A stretch of DNA of 64,000 bases, taken from the NCBI RefSeq assembly GCF_018991925.1, contig NW_024737068.1, forward strand, positions 879,639 through 943,638, read 5' to 3'. The notes under the pieces were generated by a model, which did not search any database, was not told where the DNA came from, and saw only the letters and a program-made list of their open reading frames with translations. Below are positions 46,796-58,261 of the stretch, one piece after another. The stretch's first letter is position 1, and each line of letters opens with the position of its first letter. The position numbers and the translations under genes are program-made. This DNA comes from Homarus americanus (Eukaryota > Arthropoda > Malacostraca > Decapoda > Nephropidae).

Positions 46796-47200
46796 CTACA
46801 CGTAGATAGTATGGGTTTAACTGCAGAGGAAAACCCGTAATACTTAGGTCGTGAGATGTGTGGCGTCCAAGCTTCTTACTCAACACTAAACAATGAGGTT
46901 GTCCAGTACTGAGTGAGGTGGGAGGAGTGAGGGAGAGAGGGTAGGTAATGAGGGGGGGTAGTGAGTGACGTGTTGGAGACTTAGCGACTGTTTTTCCTCC
47001 CCCTCCTTACCTGTGACTTCATCGCTGATATTACTCACGTGACGTCAGAGTATCATGAGTTACCTTGATGTTGACGATTCACAACTGATAAGGTTTATCA
47101 GTCACCTCCTTGGGAAACACAACATATGTGTCATACTTACACCTGCCCTGGACTCATACTCAAGAATTATCACCGGGAGCTAATTCTAAGGGTTAGGTTG

Positions 47201-48350
47201 GGGTCTATAAGTACAGGGCCCAGTTGATTAGGCATGTAGTCACCTGTTGGGAAGTAATTGGGTGTCTGTTAGGACGGGGCCCAGTTGATTAGGCATGTAG
47301 TCACCTGTTGGGAAGTAATTGGGGGTCTGTTAGTACGGGGCCCAGTTGATTAGGCATGTTGTCACCTGTTGGGAAGTAATTGGGGGTCTATTAGTACGGG
47401 GCCCAGTTGATTAGGCATGTAGTCACCTGTTGGGAAGTAATTGGGGGTCTGTTAGTACGGGGCCCAGTTGATTAGGCATGTAGTCACCTGTTGGGAAGTA
47501 ATTGGGGTCTGTTAGGCAATAGGCCTGAAGGATTGTGCATGTAGTCACCTGTTGGGAAGTACTGGGGCCTGTTAGTACGGGGCCCAAAGTTGATTAGGCA
47601 TGTGGTCACCTGTTGGGAAGTAATTGGGGGTCTATTAGGACGTAAATTTGTGTTGATTAGGGCACAGTCACCTGTTGGGAAGTAATTGGGGTCTGTTAGT
47701 ACGGGGGCCCAAAGGATTAGGGCATGTAGTCACCTGCTGGGGAAGTACTGGGGTCTGCTAGCATGGGGCCCAGTTGATTAGGGGCATGGTCACCTGTTGG
47801 GAAGTAATTGGGGGTCTATAAGTACAGGGCCCAGTTGATTAGGCATGTAGTCACCTGTTGGGAAGTAATTGGGTGTCTGTTAGGACGGGGCCCAGTTGAT
47901 TAGGCATGTAGTCACCTGTTGGGAAGTAATTGGGGGTCTGTTAGTACGGGGCCCAGTTGATTAGGCATGTAGTCACCTGTTGGGAAGTAATTGGGGGTCT
48001 GTTAGTACGGGGCCCAGTTGATTAGGCATGTAGTCACCTGTTGGGAAGTAATTGGGGGTCTGTTAGTACGGGGCCCAGTTGATTAGGCATGTTGTCACCT
48101 GTTGGGAAGTAATTGGGGGTCTGTTAGTACAGGGCCCAGTTGATTAGGCATGTAGTCACCCGTTGGGAAGTAATTGGGGGTCTATTAGGACGGGGCCCAG
48201 TTGATTAGGCATGTTGTCACCTGTTGGGAAGTAATTGGGGGTCTGTTAGTACAGGGCCCAGTTGATTAGGCATGTAGTCACCCGTTGGGAAGTAATTGGG
48301 GGTCTATTAGGACGGGGCCCAGTTGATTAGGCTGCCAAATAGTCACCTGT
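47201..48350. repeat. 61-bp minisatellite with higher-order structure, about 19 copies
   Basis: The unit contains GGGGCCCAGTTGATTAGGCA, then a TAGTCACCTGTTGGGAAGTA part and TTGGGGGTCTGTTA. The variant pair TATAAGTACAGGGCC plus GGGTGTCTGTTAGGACGG appears at about 47205 and again at about 47815, ten units later. A two-unit variant (CACCCGTTGGG plus CTATTAGGACGG) is repeated at about 48128-48190 and 48246-48310. Copies at 47510-47780 are eroded by indels. Confidence 0.95.
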
Positions 48351-48365
48351 TCTATCTCGTGAGCC

Positions 48366-48366
<1 letters not shown>

Positions 48367-48403
<37 letters not shown>

Positions 48404-48405
48404 GC
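48367..48405. repeat. Short (GT)n microsatellite
   Basis: About 38 bp of GT with a GC interruption, between the 61-bp and 41-bp arrays. Confidence 0.9.
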
Positions 48406-48486
48406 GACATTTTATACATGCCTCGCCTCTTATACTGTTATCCAGCTGGACCTTCACACTAAGCGTTAAATTATTGTAAGCGTTAA

Positions 48487-49080
48487 ATTATTGAAGGCAT
48501 ATCCGTAGATCAAGTACACAAGCATGAATTATTGAAGGATTATCCTTAGATCAAGTACACAAGCATGAATTATTGAAGGATTATCCGTAGATCAAGTACA
48601 CAAGCATGAATTATTGAAGGATTATCCGTAGATCAAGTACACAAGCATGAATTATTGAAGGATTATCCGTAGATCAAGTACACAAGCATGAATTATTGAA
48701 GGATTATCCGTAGATCAAGTACACAAGCATGAATTATTGAAGGATTATCCGTAGATCAAGTACACAAGCATGAATTATTGAAGGATTATCCGTAGATCAA
48801 GTACACAAGCATGAATTATTGAAGGATTATCCGTAGATCAAGTACACAAGCATGAATTATTGAAGGATTATCCGTAGATCAAGTACACAAGCATGAATTA
48901 TTGAAGGATTATCCGTAGATCAAGTACACAAGCATGAATTATTGAAGGATTATCCGTAGATCAAGTACACAAGCATGAATTATTGAAGGATTATCCGTAG
49001 ATCAAGTACACAAGCATGAATTATTGAAGGATTATCCGTAGATCAAGTACACAAGCATGAATTATTGAAGGAATATCCGT
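48487..49080. repeat. 41-bp satellite-like array, about 14 near-identical copies
   Basis: The unit begins GAATTATTGAAGGATTATCC and continues GTAGATCAAGTACACAAGCAT. Except for the edge copies and one C-to-T (CCGTAG to CCTTAG in the first full copy), the copies look identical. There are no spacers between units, so it is not a CRISPR array. Confidence 0.96.
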
Positions 49081-49205
49081 AAAAGTGAACAGCTAGCTTA
49101 TCAACTGCCCTTTTCAGGAACTTGACTCACCTACCCTAACTAATGAACCAATGAGAGCTGGCTGGATGGTTGCCTGGCTGGCTTTTAGATAGGACTTTTT
49201 GTGCT

Positions 49206-49671
49206 TGAGATAGGAAACGTAGGACTAGGGTGTGTTTTCCTGGGGCTGGGATAGGGCATGTAGCTGAGAGGATAGATAGGGCTTTGTCAGGGGAGGGTAC
49301 CAAGCCATTAGTGTGTCTTAGTGTGAGAGGAAACGACATAGGAAAGGTTAGGAGTGAGGAACTTTTCAAGAGGTATAGGGAGGCGCTGGGGAAGGTTAGA
49401 GATAGGGGAGGGATCCCGATAGTATGTGGTGTCTTGCCTAGAAGAGGGGTTGGTCGTGAATGGCTGTCCAGGGCAATTGCTATAAATTGCCGACTGGAAA
49501 AACATTGTGCAAACAATGGTTGGGCATTCATTGATAACTAGCAACCATTCTGTGGCAACGACTACCTGTACAGTCGTGATGGAGTACACTTGTCTCGTGC
49601 AGGGGTAAAGACGTTGTCTGCATCCCTGGAGCGTGAAATTGTCACTCCAAAGGGGGAGGGGTTTCGTCAGT
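49206..49671 (+). pseudogene. CR1 ORF1-like SGNH/esterase-like domain, broken
   Basis: The frame from 49209 shows VCFPGAGIGHVAERIDRAL, a LVCLSVRGNDIG block (the GND motif of SGNH hydrolases), a central VCGVLPRR block, and, after an in-frame TAG at 49542, DGVHLSRAG, the D-x-VH catalytic block near the C-terminus. Such domains occur in ORF1 of CR1 elements, with an esterase-like role in membrane or lipid association proposed. The upstream part of ORF1 is missing or unreadable (TGA at 49206), and the stop between the GND and VH blocks makes it a pseudogene. Confidence 0.68.
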
Positions 49672-49820
49672 AGAGAGAGGTCGGGGAAAGTGGGAGTAAA
49701 AAAAAACTGGTCCTGGGAACTAAAATTAGTTACTCAGGACAAGGGGTAAAACAGGACCAGGGAAGGGTAGGTTTAAATGTATACTATACAAACAGTAGGA
49801 GCGATAGAAATAAAATAGAC

Positions 49821-50575
49821 TTGCTGAGAGCGGTTGTATGTACCGAGAATGTAGGTGTCATAGCAATCACCGAAACTTGGATGAATCTGGCGAGCAAATT
49901 TTTTTTATCAGAGTACCACATAGAAGGGTACAACCTTTTTCACAAGGACAGGGAAGGTAGGAAGGGGGGAGGGGTCGCACTCTTCGTCAAGGATACATTA
50001 AAATGTTGTATTAATAATTCAATAAAGGGTGAAATAGGAACCGAGTCTGTATGGGTAGAAATCACGGAAGGAAGAGAAAACTAATTATGGGAGTGATTTA
50101 CAGGCCCCCCAAGTCTTGGGAAAGAAGCAGCTCAGCCCATATGGCAGGAAATGATTAGGGCAGCAAAATATAACAACCTGTGAATTATGGGGGATTTTAA
50201 CTTCAGAAATATTGACTGGGACAACATTGTAGGTGACCATGAATCTGAAGACTTCCTAGATGCAGTACAGGAAAATTTTTGGAAACAACTAATTACAGAA
50301 CCTACTAGAGGTGACAATATATTAGACCTAGTATTAACAAATAAAGAAAATATTATCAGAGATATGACAGTAGGGGAAGAACTAGGTAACAGTGATCACA
50401 GAGAAATCAGGTTCACCCTAAATTTGGAAACGAAAAACAATGACAATGTGGTCAGAGTCCCAAACTTTCGGTTGGCGGATTATCAGGGGTTAAGAAGGTA
50501 CCTAGGTGAGGTCACCTGGGAACAGTCTCGTCAGTCCCCAGTAGGAAGGGGTGAGGTCATAGATGACAACAATTG
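49821..50575 (+). pseudogene. APE-type endonuclease domain of the CR1-like element, broken
   Basis: The first piece (49821-50084) has VGVIAITETWMN, the Glu-containing E-T-W motif, and GGGVALFVKDTL. The second piece (50187-50576) starts MGDFNFRNIDWDN, carries ILDLVLTN and ends with a GNSDHREI motif holding the catalytic Asp-His. These are the landmarks of the apurinic-like endonuclease that nicks target DNA. About 100 nt between the pieces is frameshifted (50085-50186). The second frame continues to a TGA at 50574, overlapping the next frame. Confidence 0.83.
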
Positions 50576-52571
50576 ATCATGACTATAATATATTCACTAG
50601 TATACTAAATAAAGCACAAGAACAAAATATACCATACAGAAAAATTAGGTCAAATAAGAATGAGCCAAGGTGGATGACCAGAAAACTTAAACATGACATA
50701 GGAATAAAGAAAGGAATATATAATAAATTAAAAGGAGGGGAGGAGCAGCTCAGAAATAGGTATAATGAACTATCTAGGAATGTTAAGAAAAATGTAAGGA
50801 AAGCAAAGAGAGACTATGAAATCAAAATAGCAAGAGAATCCAAGGCGAATCCCGAGGGATTTTTCCAGGTATATAGAACCAAAGTCAAGGACAAAGTTGG
50901 GCCTTTAAAGTCAGGGAGGGGAGAAGTGATAAATGGCAGTGAAGAAATAAGCAAAGCATTGAACAGCTACTTCTTATCAGTTTTCACAGAAGAAATTCGC
51001 AAGGAAATTCCAGAGGTGGAACTGATATTTAGGGGAAAGGAAGAAGAGAAATTAAAGAACATCACTATCAGAAAAGAGGATGTTCTTAAGAGGATAAATA
51101 AACTAAAGAAGACAAAATCCCCAGGGCCAGATGAAATTTTCCCTCGAGTCTTGAAAGAGTGTAGGGAACAGATTAGCTGACCCCTCGTAAATTTATTTAC
51201 AAAATCATTAGACACGGGAGTTGTGCCATATTTGTGGAAACAGGCAAATGTAGTACCCATATTCAAAAAGGGAGACAGAGCATCAGCGTCAAATTACCGG
51301 CCGATCAGTTTGACGTCAGTAGTGGGGAAATTTCTTGAATCAATTATAGCAGATAGCATCCGATCGCTTTTAGAGAAAAACAAATTATTCTACGACTCTC
51401 AACATGGGTTTACAAAGGGAAAATCTTGTCTAACAAATCTGCTGACGTTTTTTAGGAAAGTCTTCGAGGTAGTAGATAATGGCGAAAATTACGATGTTAT
51501 TTACTTAGACTTTAGCAAAGCATTTGACAGAGTACCGCATCAGAGGCTTCTGAGAAAAATTAAGGCTCATGGTATCGAGGGGAAAGTTTTAAATTGGATA
51601 AAATCATGGCTCACCGATAGAACGATAGAACGCAGAGGGTCAGCGTAGATGGTGTTAAATCTGAGTGTGGCCGTATAACCAGTGGGGTTCCCCAGGGGTC
51701 AGTACTAGGCTCACTCTTGTTCATAATCTACATAAACGATCTAGATACTGGGATCAGCAGTGACATAAACAAGTTTGCGGATGACACCAAAATAGGGCGA
51801 CAGATTAGTTCAGGGCAGGATGCAAATGCATTACAGGAGGATCTAAATAAACTGCAGGGGTGGTCTGAAAAATGCCAAATGAAATTCAACACCAGCAAGT
51901 GCAGCGTACTTAATATTGGAAGAACAAATACTGTCAATGTACACAGCCTTAACAACATCGACTTGTGAAGAGACCTAGGGGTACTTGTAAGCCCGGACCT
52001 ACGGCCTAGAAAACAGTGCGTTAATGTTTGAAATAAGGCAAACAGAGTATTGGGTTTTATACCTAGAAGTGTAAGTAATAAGAGTGCAGAGGTCTTATTG
52101 CAACTACTGTATATCTTGCGCTAGTCAGGCTGCACCTCGATTATGCAGTTCAGTTCTGGTGCCCTTATTATAGAATGGATATCATTTCACTAGAGTCGGT
52201 GCAGCGAAGAATGACGAAAATGATTCCGGGACTTAGAAACCTTCCATATCAGGATAGGTTAAAGAAACTAAACTTGCATTCCCTAGAAAGACGAAGGGTG
52301 CGGGGAGATATGATAGAAGTATTTGAGTGGGTGAAAGGAATCAATAAAGGCGATATAGATAAAGTTCTTATAATATCCTAGCAGGATAGGACTCGGAGCA
52401 ACGGATTTAAGTTGGATAAGTTTAGGTTTAGGAGGGAGATAGGAAGGAACTGGTTTACAAATAGGGTGGTGGACGAGTGGAACAAGCTTAGCAACTTTGT
52501 AGTAAGTGCTGGAACTCTGGAAAGTTTCAAAAGGAGACAGGATAGATTCATGGATGATAAAGAGTGGTAGT
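50563..52571 (+). pseudogene. Reverse transcriptase of the CR1-like element, broken
   Basis: RT blocks are seen in order: a basic N-terminal extension, KTKSPGPDEI at about 51110-51135, then after a TGA at 51178 LWKQANVVPIFKKGD and NYRPISLTSVVGKFLE, HGFTKGKSCLTNLL, YLDFSKAFDRVPHQRLL, a frameshift near 51640, SGVPQGSVLGSLLF, and the catalytic FADD at 51774-51785. The tail follows with RDLGVLVSP, VQRRMTKMIPGLRN and, past a TAG at 52379, a WFTNRVVDEWNKLSN piece. FADD and DFSKAFD are preserved, but at least three stops and one frameshift abolish the full-length protein. Confidence 0.88.
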
Positions 52572-52625
52572 GACTCTCGACAGGAGCTGCCATGCACAGG
52601 CCAACCGTCCTATTGCAGACTCTCT

Positions 52626-53083
52626 TATGTTCTCTGGCTGGCTGGCTTCTCTGGCTGGCTGGGTTGGCTTTCTGGCTGGCTGGCTTCTCTGGCTGGCTGG
52701 CTGGCTCTCTCTGGCTGGCTGGCTGGCTTCTCTGGCTGGCTGGTTGGCTTGGCTGGCTGGCTGGCTGGCTGGGCTGGCTGGTTGGCTTCTTCTCTGGCTG
52801 GCTGGTTGGCTTTCTGGCTGGCTGGCTGGTTGGCTCTCTCTGGCTGGTTGGCTCTCTGGCTGGCTGGCTGGTTGGCTTGGCTGGCTGGCTGGCTGGTTGG
52901 CTCTCTGGCTGGCTGGCTGGTTGGCTTCTCTGGCTGGCTGGCTGGTTGGCTTCTCTGGCTGGCTGGCTGGCTGTCTGGCTGGCTGGCTGGTTGGCTCTCT
53001 GGCTTGGCTCTCTGGCTGGCTGGCTTGGCTGGCTGGCTGGCTGGCTGGCTGGTTGGCTTCTGGCTGGTTGGCTTCTGGCTGGT

Positions 53084-53114
<31 letters not shown>

Positions 53115-53347
53115 TTGGCTTCTGGCTGGCTGGCTGGTTGGCTCTGGCTGGCTGGCTGGTTGGCTTCTCTGGCTGGCTGGCTTCTCTGGCTGGCTGGTTG
53201 GCTTCTCTGGCTGGCTGGCTGGTTGGCTTCTCTGGCTGGCTGGTTGGCTTGGCTCTGGCTGGCTGGCTGGTTGGCTTCTCTGGCTGGCTGGTTGGCTGGC
53301 TGGCTGGCTGGTTGGCTTCTCTGGCTGGTTGGCTTCTCTGGTTGGCT

Positions 53348-53391
<44 letters not shown>

Positions 53392-53690
53392 GGGCTGGTT
53401 GGCTTCTGGCTGGCTGGCTGGCTGGCTTCTCTGGCTGGCTGGCTGGTTGGCTTTCTTGGCTGGCTGGTTGGCTGGCTCTGGCTGGCTGGCTGGTTGGCTT
53501 CTGGCTGGTTGGCTGGCTGGCTGGCTGGTTGGCTTGGCTCTCTGGCTGGCTGGCTGGTTGGCTTGGCTCTGGCTGGCTGGCTGGTGGCTGGCTGGCTGGT
53601 TGGCTTCTCTGGCTGGCTGGCTGGTTGGCTTTCTGGCTGGCTGGCTGGCTGGCTGGTGGCTTCTCTGGCTGGCTGGCTGGCTGGCTTGTC
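52626..53690. repeat. GGCT-rich tandem array, about 1.06 kb
   Basis: (GGCT)n broken by TTCTCT, GGTT and GCTCT steps. All six frames stay open (Trp-Leu-Ala-Gly repeats on +, Ser-Gln-Pro-Ala repeats on -), so frames of 367-444 codons here are artefacts, not genes. The array starts within about 15 bp of the CR1 3' end. Confidence 0.95.
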
Positions 53691-54080
53691 TGTACCTTCG
53701 ACCACCACACAAACAAACCAGCAGACAACGACCTATCTCTCTGTGTTGTGTTTCATCATAGCTGGTAAATTTAGAGCTTGTAAATAAATGGGAGAAGCAT
53801 AATTTTTTTGTGTATATGTTGTCATTGTATTAAAAGTGTTGTTAGTGTGTTGTGTTATAGGGTTGTGTTGTGTGATTATGTTGTAGTTATTGTATTAAAT
53901 TGTTGCTTTAGGGTTGTGTTTTATGAATATGCTACACCCATGGTATTAAAAAAAAATTATTATGGTCCTTTAGCATTCGACCAATCGTATATCCCAGAGA
54001 CATAAACCCATTGTCGTCATACTAGCAGACACATCGAGTCCTTGTCATCATTAAGATACTTCTCGCCTCGGTGGGGTAGG
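53691..54080. other. Short unique AT-rich spacer
   Basis: Unique sequence between the GGCT array and the TTAGG array, with no recognisable gene. Confidence 0.4.
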
Positions 54081-54132
54081 TTAGGTTAGGTTAGGTTAGG
54101 TTAGGTTAGGTTAGGTTAGGTTAGGTTAGGTT
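54081..54132. repeat. Interstitial (TTAGG)n telomere-type repeat
   Basis: About ten perfect TTAGG units, the common arthropod telomere unit, embedded in non-telomeric sequence. Degenerate GGTTAGGTTAG words continue downstream. Confidence 0.93.
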
Positions 54133-54189
54133 ACTCTGGGTGAAATGTCAAGTCTCCTCACGACATAGGAGGAATGTATCTCAGACTTG

Positions 54190-54450
54190 GCGTTGGAAAG
54201 GTTAGGGTGGGGTTAGGTTAGGTGTGGGAATTTTGGGGGTTAGATTAGGTTTGGCGAGAGGTGTGGGTATGCTGGGGTTAGATTAGGTTAGATTAAGTTA
54301 GGTTAGGTTAGATGTGGAAATTTTGGGGTTAGATTATGTTAGATGTGGAAATTTTGGGGTTAGATTAGGTTAGGTTAGGTTAGATGTGGAAATTTTGGGG
54401 TTAGGTTAGATTATGTTAGATGTGGAAATTTTGGGGTTAGGTAAGGAGTG
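54190..54450. repeat. TTAGG-derived minisatellite with GATGTGGAAATTTTGGGG cores
   Basis: Units of about 36-55 bp with GATGTGGAAATTTTGGGG followed by TTAGATTAGGTTAG runs of variable length, five or more copies, most regular at 54308-54440. It seems to have grown from TTAGG sequence. Confidence 0.8.
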
Positions 54451-54749
54451 AAAAAGTTGAGTAACTCGTGAAATTCACCACCCTCCCCTGAGCCAGTTCA
54501 CAAAGCTTAATGTCATCCCCCTGGACTAGTACTGCTGGATCTATATTTATCTCACCATGTTGTAAGTCCTGTAGTCACCTGTAACTTATGTAGTATTGCT
54601 GTTCTTGTCGACCCAATGAATCACTCGCTGTATCTGAACATATATCTGTTAATGTATTTTTTATTGTATTTTTATTTAATTTTTTGGGGGGGGGTGTATT
54701 TTAAGGATGGTAATGTGTTGATATGGGAGATATCTATCCCCTCCCACGC

Positions 54750-54865
54750 TCCCTTCCACACCCCTTCCGCCCCTTCCACACCCCACCCACACACTCCCCC
54801 ACGCCCCACCCACACACCTCCCCCACACACCCTCTGCCCCTGCCCTCACACCCACTCCAGCATGT
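54750..54865. repeat. CCCACAC/CCCC-rich low-complexity tract
   Basis: C-rich imperfect repeats of CCACACAC and CCCCTTCC. Open frames through it (Pro/His-rich) are artefacts. Confidence 0.7.
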
Positions 54866-55012
54866 GTTAGGATATGGTGGTGGTGGTGATGGTCAGTATT
54901 GGTCAGGGAGGCACGTGTTGGATCAGTGTCCGGCCTTGGTGAATAATGGAGGGAGGGATGCTCAAGACCTCCCCATCACCTGCAGCATCACAACTACTAC
55001 TGCGTTGCTTCA

Positions 55013-55127
<115 letters not shown>

Positions 55128-55320
55128 AAATCTTCTCCACACACACACACACAGAGGATCATCCCCAGGGCAGAAAGTCGACCCGGCATCCTCCCATTCC
55201 TGCAGCATCCTCAGACACTTTCGTAAGTCTTCTCCCTCCTCCCCTCCCTTCTTGTTTACATACCCTCCTCCTCCTCCCCTCTCCCTTCCACCCCTCCTCT
55301 TTCCTCCTGCTCCCTCTACC

Positions 55321-55324
<4 letters not shown>

Positions 55325-55377
<53 letters not shown>
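55325..55377. repeat. (CT)n microsatellite
   Basis: About 53 bp of TC dinucleotides, second of the cluster. Confidence 0.95.
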
Positions 55378-55384
<7 letters not shown>

Positions 55385-55438
55385 ACTTTAATGCTCCTCA
55401 TTCAGCCAGTGTTGATCTAGTGTAGCAGAGACTTCCTC

Positions 55439-55440
<2 letters not shown>

Positions 55441-55502
<62 letters not shown>
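55441..55502. repeat. (CT)n microsatellite
   Basis: About 61 bp of TC dinucleotides, third of the cluster. Confidence 0.95.
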
Positions 55503-55507
<5 letters not shown>

Positions 55508-55635
55508 GCACCTACAGACACGTGATACAGAGAGAATTCAGTGGGCTTGACATTTTCAGCTCTTTCTTTGTCCAGAGTGAAACTTGCCAGTGCAGGTGTT
55601 GTGTGACAGGCTGTTTAGAGCCACCTCCTCCAATG

Positions 55636-55760
55636 TGCCTTGTGTGTGTGCTGAGAGTTGTGTGCCTTGTGAGTGTATGTGTGTGTGTGCTTACACTGTG
55701 TGTGTGTAGGTGTGTGTGTGTGTGCGTGTGTCAAGCTTGTGTGTGTTGTGTCAGTGTGTG
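55636..55760. repeat. GT-rich low-complexity tract
   Basis: GTGTGTG and GTGTGCC words with interruptions. No gene. Confidence 0.75.
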
Positions 55761-55839
55761 ACGTTGTTGTGGGTTCCTCCAGCTGATGTTTACACCGGCA
55801 ACTAGCCACTTCCAACCAACACACCAACCGCCACCCTTC

Positions 55840-57290
55840 CTCCCTTCAGCCCCGACTCCTCTAGCTGTAACACCTCACTAGCCACCCCCCGCCCCTTCCC
55901 CTCAGGCTCCACCCATTTATCCTCCTTAGCACGCCTCAGCCCTTCAGCCACGCTACGGCCCCTTCTTGGCCTCTCCCCTTCACCTCCTCTAGCCACGCCC
56001 TCCCCCGCCTCCTTCACCAGCCCCCCAGCCCCCTTCACCTCCTCACCTCTCCAGCCCACCTCCTCTGCCCCTTCTTCAGCCCCTTGCCTCCAGCCTTCAC
56101 CTCCTCTAGCCGCCCTCCAGCCCCTTCACACCTCTCCTCTGCCACGCCCTCGCCCCCTTCACCTCCTCTCCAGCCACGCCCTCCAGCCCCTTCACCTGCC
56201 TCTAGGCACGCCCTCAGCCCCTCAGCCCCTTCACACCTCTAGCCCTCTCCCGCCCTCCAGCCCCTTCACCTCCTAGCCACCTCCAGCCCCCTTCACCTGC
56301 TCTGGCACGCCCTCCAGCCCCTTCACCTCCTCTGCCCCGCCCTCCAGCCCCCTTCACCTCCTCTAGCCGCCCCCTCCAGCCCCTTGCCTCCTCTAGCCAC
56401 GCCCCTCGAGCCCCCTTCACCTGCTCTGGGCATCGCCCTCCAGCCCCCTTCTCCTCTAGCCACCCTCAGCCCCTTCACCTCCTCCCTAGCCTCTGCGCCC
56501 TCCAGCCCCTTCACCTGCTCTAGCACGCCCTCCAGCCCCTTCACCTCTTAGCCCGCCCTCCAGCCCCCTTCACCTCCTCTAGCCACGCCCTCCAGCCCCT
56601 TCACCTCCCTCTAGCCTCCCCTCCCAGCCCCTTCACCTCCTCTGCCAGCCCTCAGCCCCCTTCACAGCCCCTTCACCTCCTCTAGCCACGCCTCCAGCCC
56701 CTTCACCTCCTCAGCCGCCCTCCAGCCCCTTCAGCCTCTCTAGCCACGCCCTCACCCCTTCACCTGCTCTAGCCCCCTCCAGCCCCTTCTCCTCCTAGCC
56801 ACCCTCCAGCCCCCTTCACCTCCTCCTAGCCACCCTCCAGCCCCTTCACCTCTCTGGGCACGCCCTCCAGCCCGCTTCACCTCTCTAGCCACGCCCTCCA
56901 GCCCCCTTCACCTCCTCTAGCCGCCTCCAGCCCCCCCTCCTCCCTTCCAGCCTAGCCGCCTCACCCCTCCCCGCCTCAGCCCCCTTCACCTTCAGCCACG
57001 CCCTCCCAGCCCCTTCACCACCTCCTTTCCAGCCCCTTCACCTCCTCTAGCCACGCCCTCCAGCCCCTTCTCCTCTAGCCACTCCAGCCCCTTCAGCCAC
57101 GCCCTCCAGCCCCTTCACCTCCTCTAGCCACGCCCTCAAAGCCCCTTCACCACCTCAGCCACGCCCTCAGCCCCTTCACCACCCACTTCACCACCTCTAG
57201 CCACGCCCTCCAGCCCCCTTCACCACCTCTAGCCACGCCCTCCAGCCCCCTTCACCACCTCTAGCCACGCCCTCCAGCCCCCTTCACCCG
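55840..57290. repeat. About 31-bp C-rich minisatellite
   Basis: A tandem array of roughly 45 imperfect units with TCTAGCCACGCCCTCCAGCC followed by CCTTCACCTCC. Many one- or two-base indels shift the period. The last three units (57195-57290) are the most uniform. G-rich open frames on the minus strand are repeat artefacts. Confidence 0.93.
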
Positions 57291-58260
57291 AGTAAGACAA
57301 CACCTGATAGAGCTCCTCTTGGGATATATCCAAACGTCAGGAGAGGAGGTCAAGATAGCCTCTGACCGCAGCTGAGCACCTCCTAACCTCCTTCAGGACC
57401 TCACTTAACCTCCTTCAGGAACGTCTTACCTCCTCCTCCTCTTTGCCTCTTCCCAACTCCTCCTCGCCCTTCCATCTTCATGTTAAACTTCCCTACCTAC
57501 CTACTACCAACGTGTCTTTTCCTCCTCCCCTACATATTCCTCTTCCTCCCTACACCTTCCCTACACCTGCCTCCTCCCGTCACACCCCTTCCCTCATACT
57601 TCTGCTAGAGGGATATTAGTTGACCTCTACATAAACTACCAATTGGGGGGTCATTTTCTGGTGCTTGGTGAGGTGGCGGCGTGACCCCCCCAGGGCTGAC
57701 CACCACTGCCGGAAAGACTAATACACTGACGCCTAATTAGTTCCGGTGTGTGTGTGTGTGTGTGTGTCGAGGAGGGAAAAGTCTTGGCGGTAACTGACAG
57801 CACCTGGCCATCTCCTGACCTCCCTCGTGTCTTATCTAGTTGAGGCTAACCTGCAACAGCTGATCTTTAACTGGTTCTTGGGAGTCATATTCTGGAGGAG
57901 GGGGAGGTGGCTCGTGACTACAGTTGACCACCTCTCACCCTTCCCCCTCCATAGCTGGCAGAGGCTTATCACCTGGTCAGGCTCAGGGTGTAAGGTGAGA
58001 AGCGGCCAGTGTGAGATTACCACTACCTACCTGCCTACCTTCCCCCCTCCTGCTGGCTGTGTCTTGTGGTGGCCGCCCCTTCTGCCACTGACCTGTCTGT
58101 CGGGGGTGACACGGGGGTTGGTTCTCGAGCCTGCCGTCAGTCTTCCTCCTCTCCCCCTATACCCTACACCTCGGCTTCGTAAAGTCTCATAAACAATGGC
58201 TGATACATCCCCGACGAGGTCATGAGCGGGGCGTTTAACCTGAGATACTCGTGTTATTGT
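57291..58260. other. Unique spacer, no supported gene
   Basis: Contains a (GT)n at about 57748-57767 and an unrecognised 121-codon frame at 57827-58192 with a Trp-rich and Pro-rich mix. I do not support it as a gene: no homologue recognised, no splice context. Confidence 0.35.
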
Positions 58261-58261
58261 C

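Larger units (their letters stand above)
49140..52630 (+). mobile_element. CR1-like non-LTR retrotransposon, nearly full length, inactive
   Basis: In order: an ORF1-type esterase-like segment, an endonuclease, a reverse transcriptase and a short 3' UTR, all on the + strand over about 3.5 kb. The order and the SGNH-esterase-like ORF1 fit the CR1 clade. Several stops and frameshifts break both parts (for example near 49542, 50085, 51178, 51640 and 51966). The 3' end near 52630 leads directly into a GGCT-rich array; CR1 elements typically end in a short repeat rather than poly(A). Confidence 0.85.

Noticed and set aside
48487..49080. CRISPR-like regular repeats
   Set aside because: Units are contiguous with no unique spacers and the sequence is eukaryotic; it is a tandem satellite.
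52378..53787. Open frames of 367-444 codons rich in Trp-Leu-Ala-Gly or Ser-Gln-Pro-Ala
   Set aside because: All six frames are open because the DNA is a GGCT-rich tandem array; no coding signal beyond the repeat.
56214..56544. Gly/Glu/Arg-rich minus-strand frames
   Set aside because: They read the 31-bp C-rich minisatellite; not genes.
57827..58192. 121-codon frame as a gene
   Set aside because: No recognisable domain, no splice context, and it lies between minisatellites.
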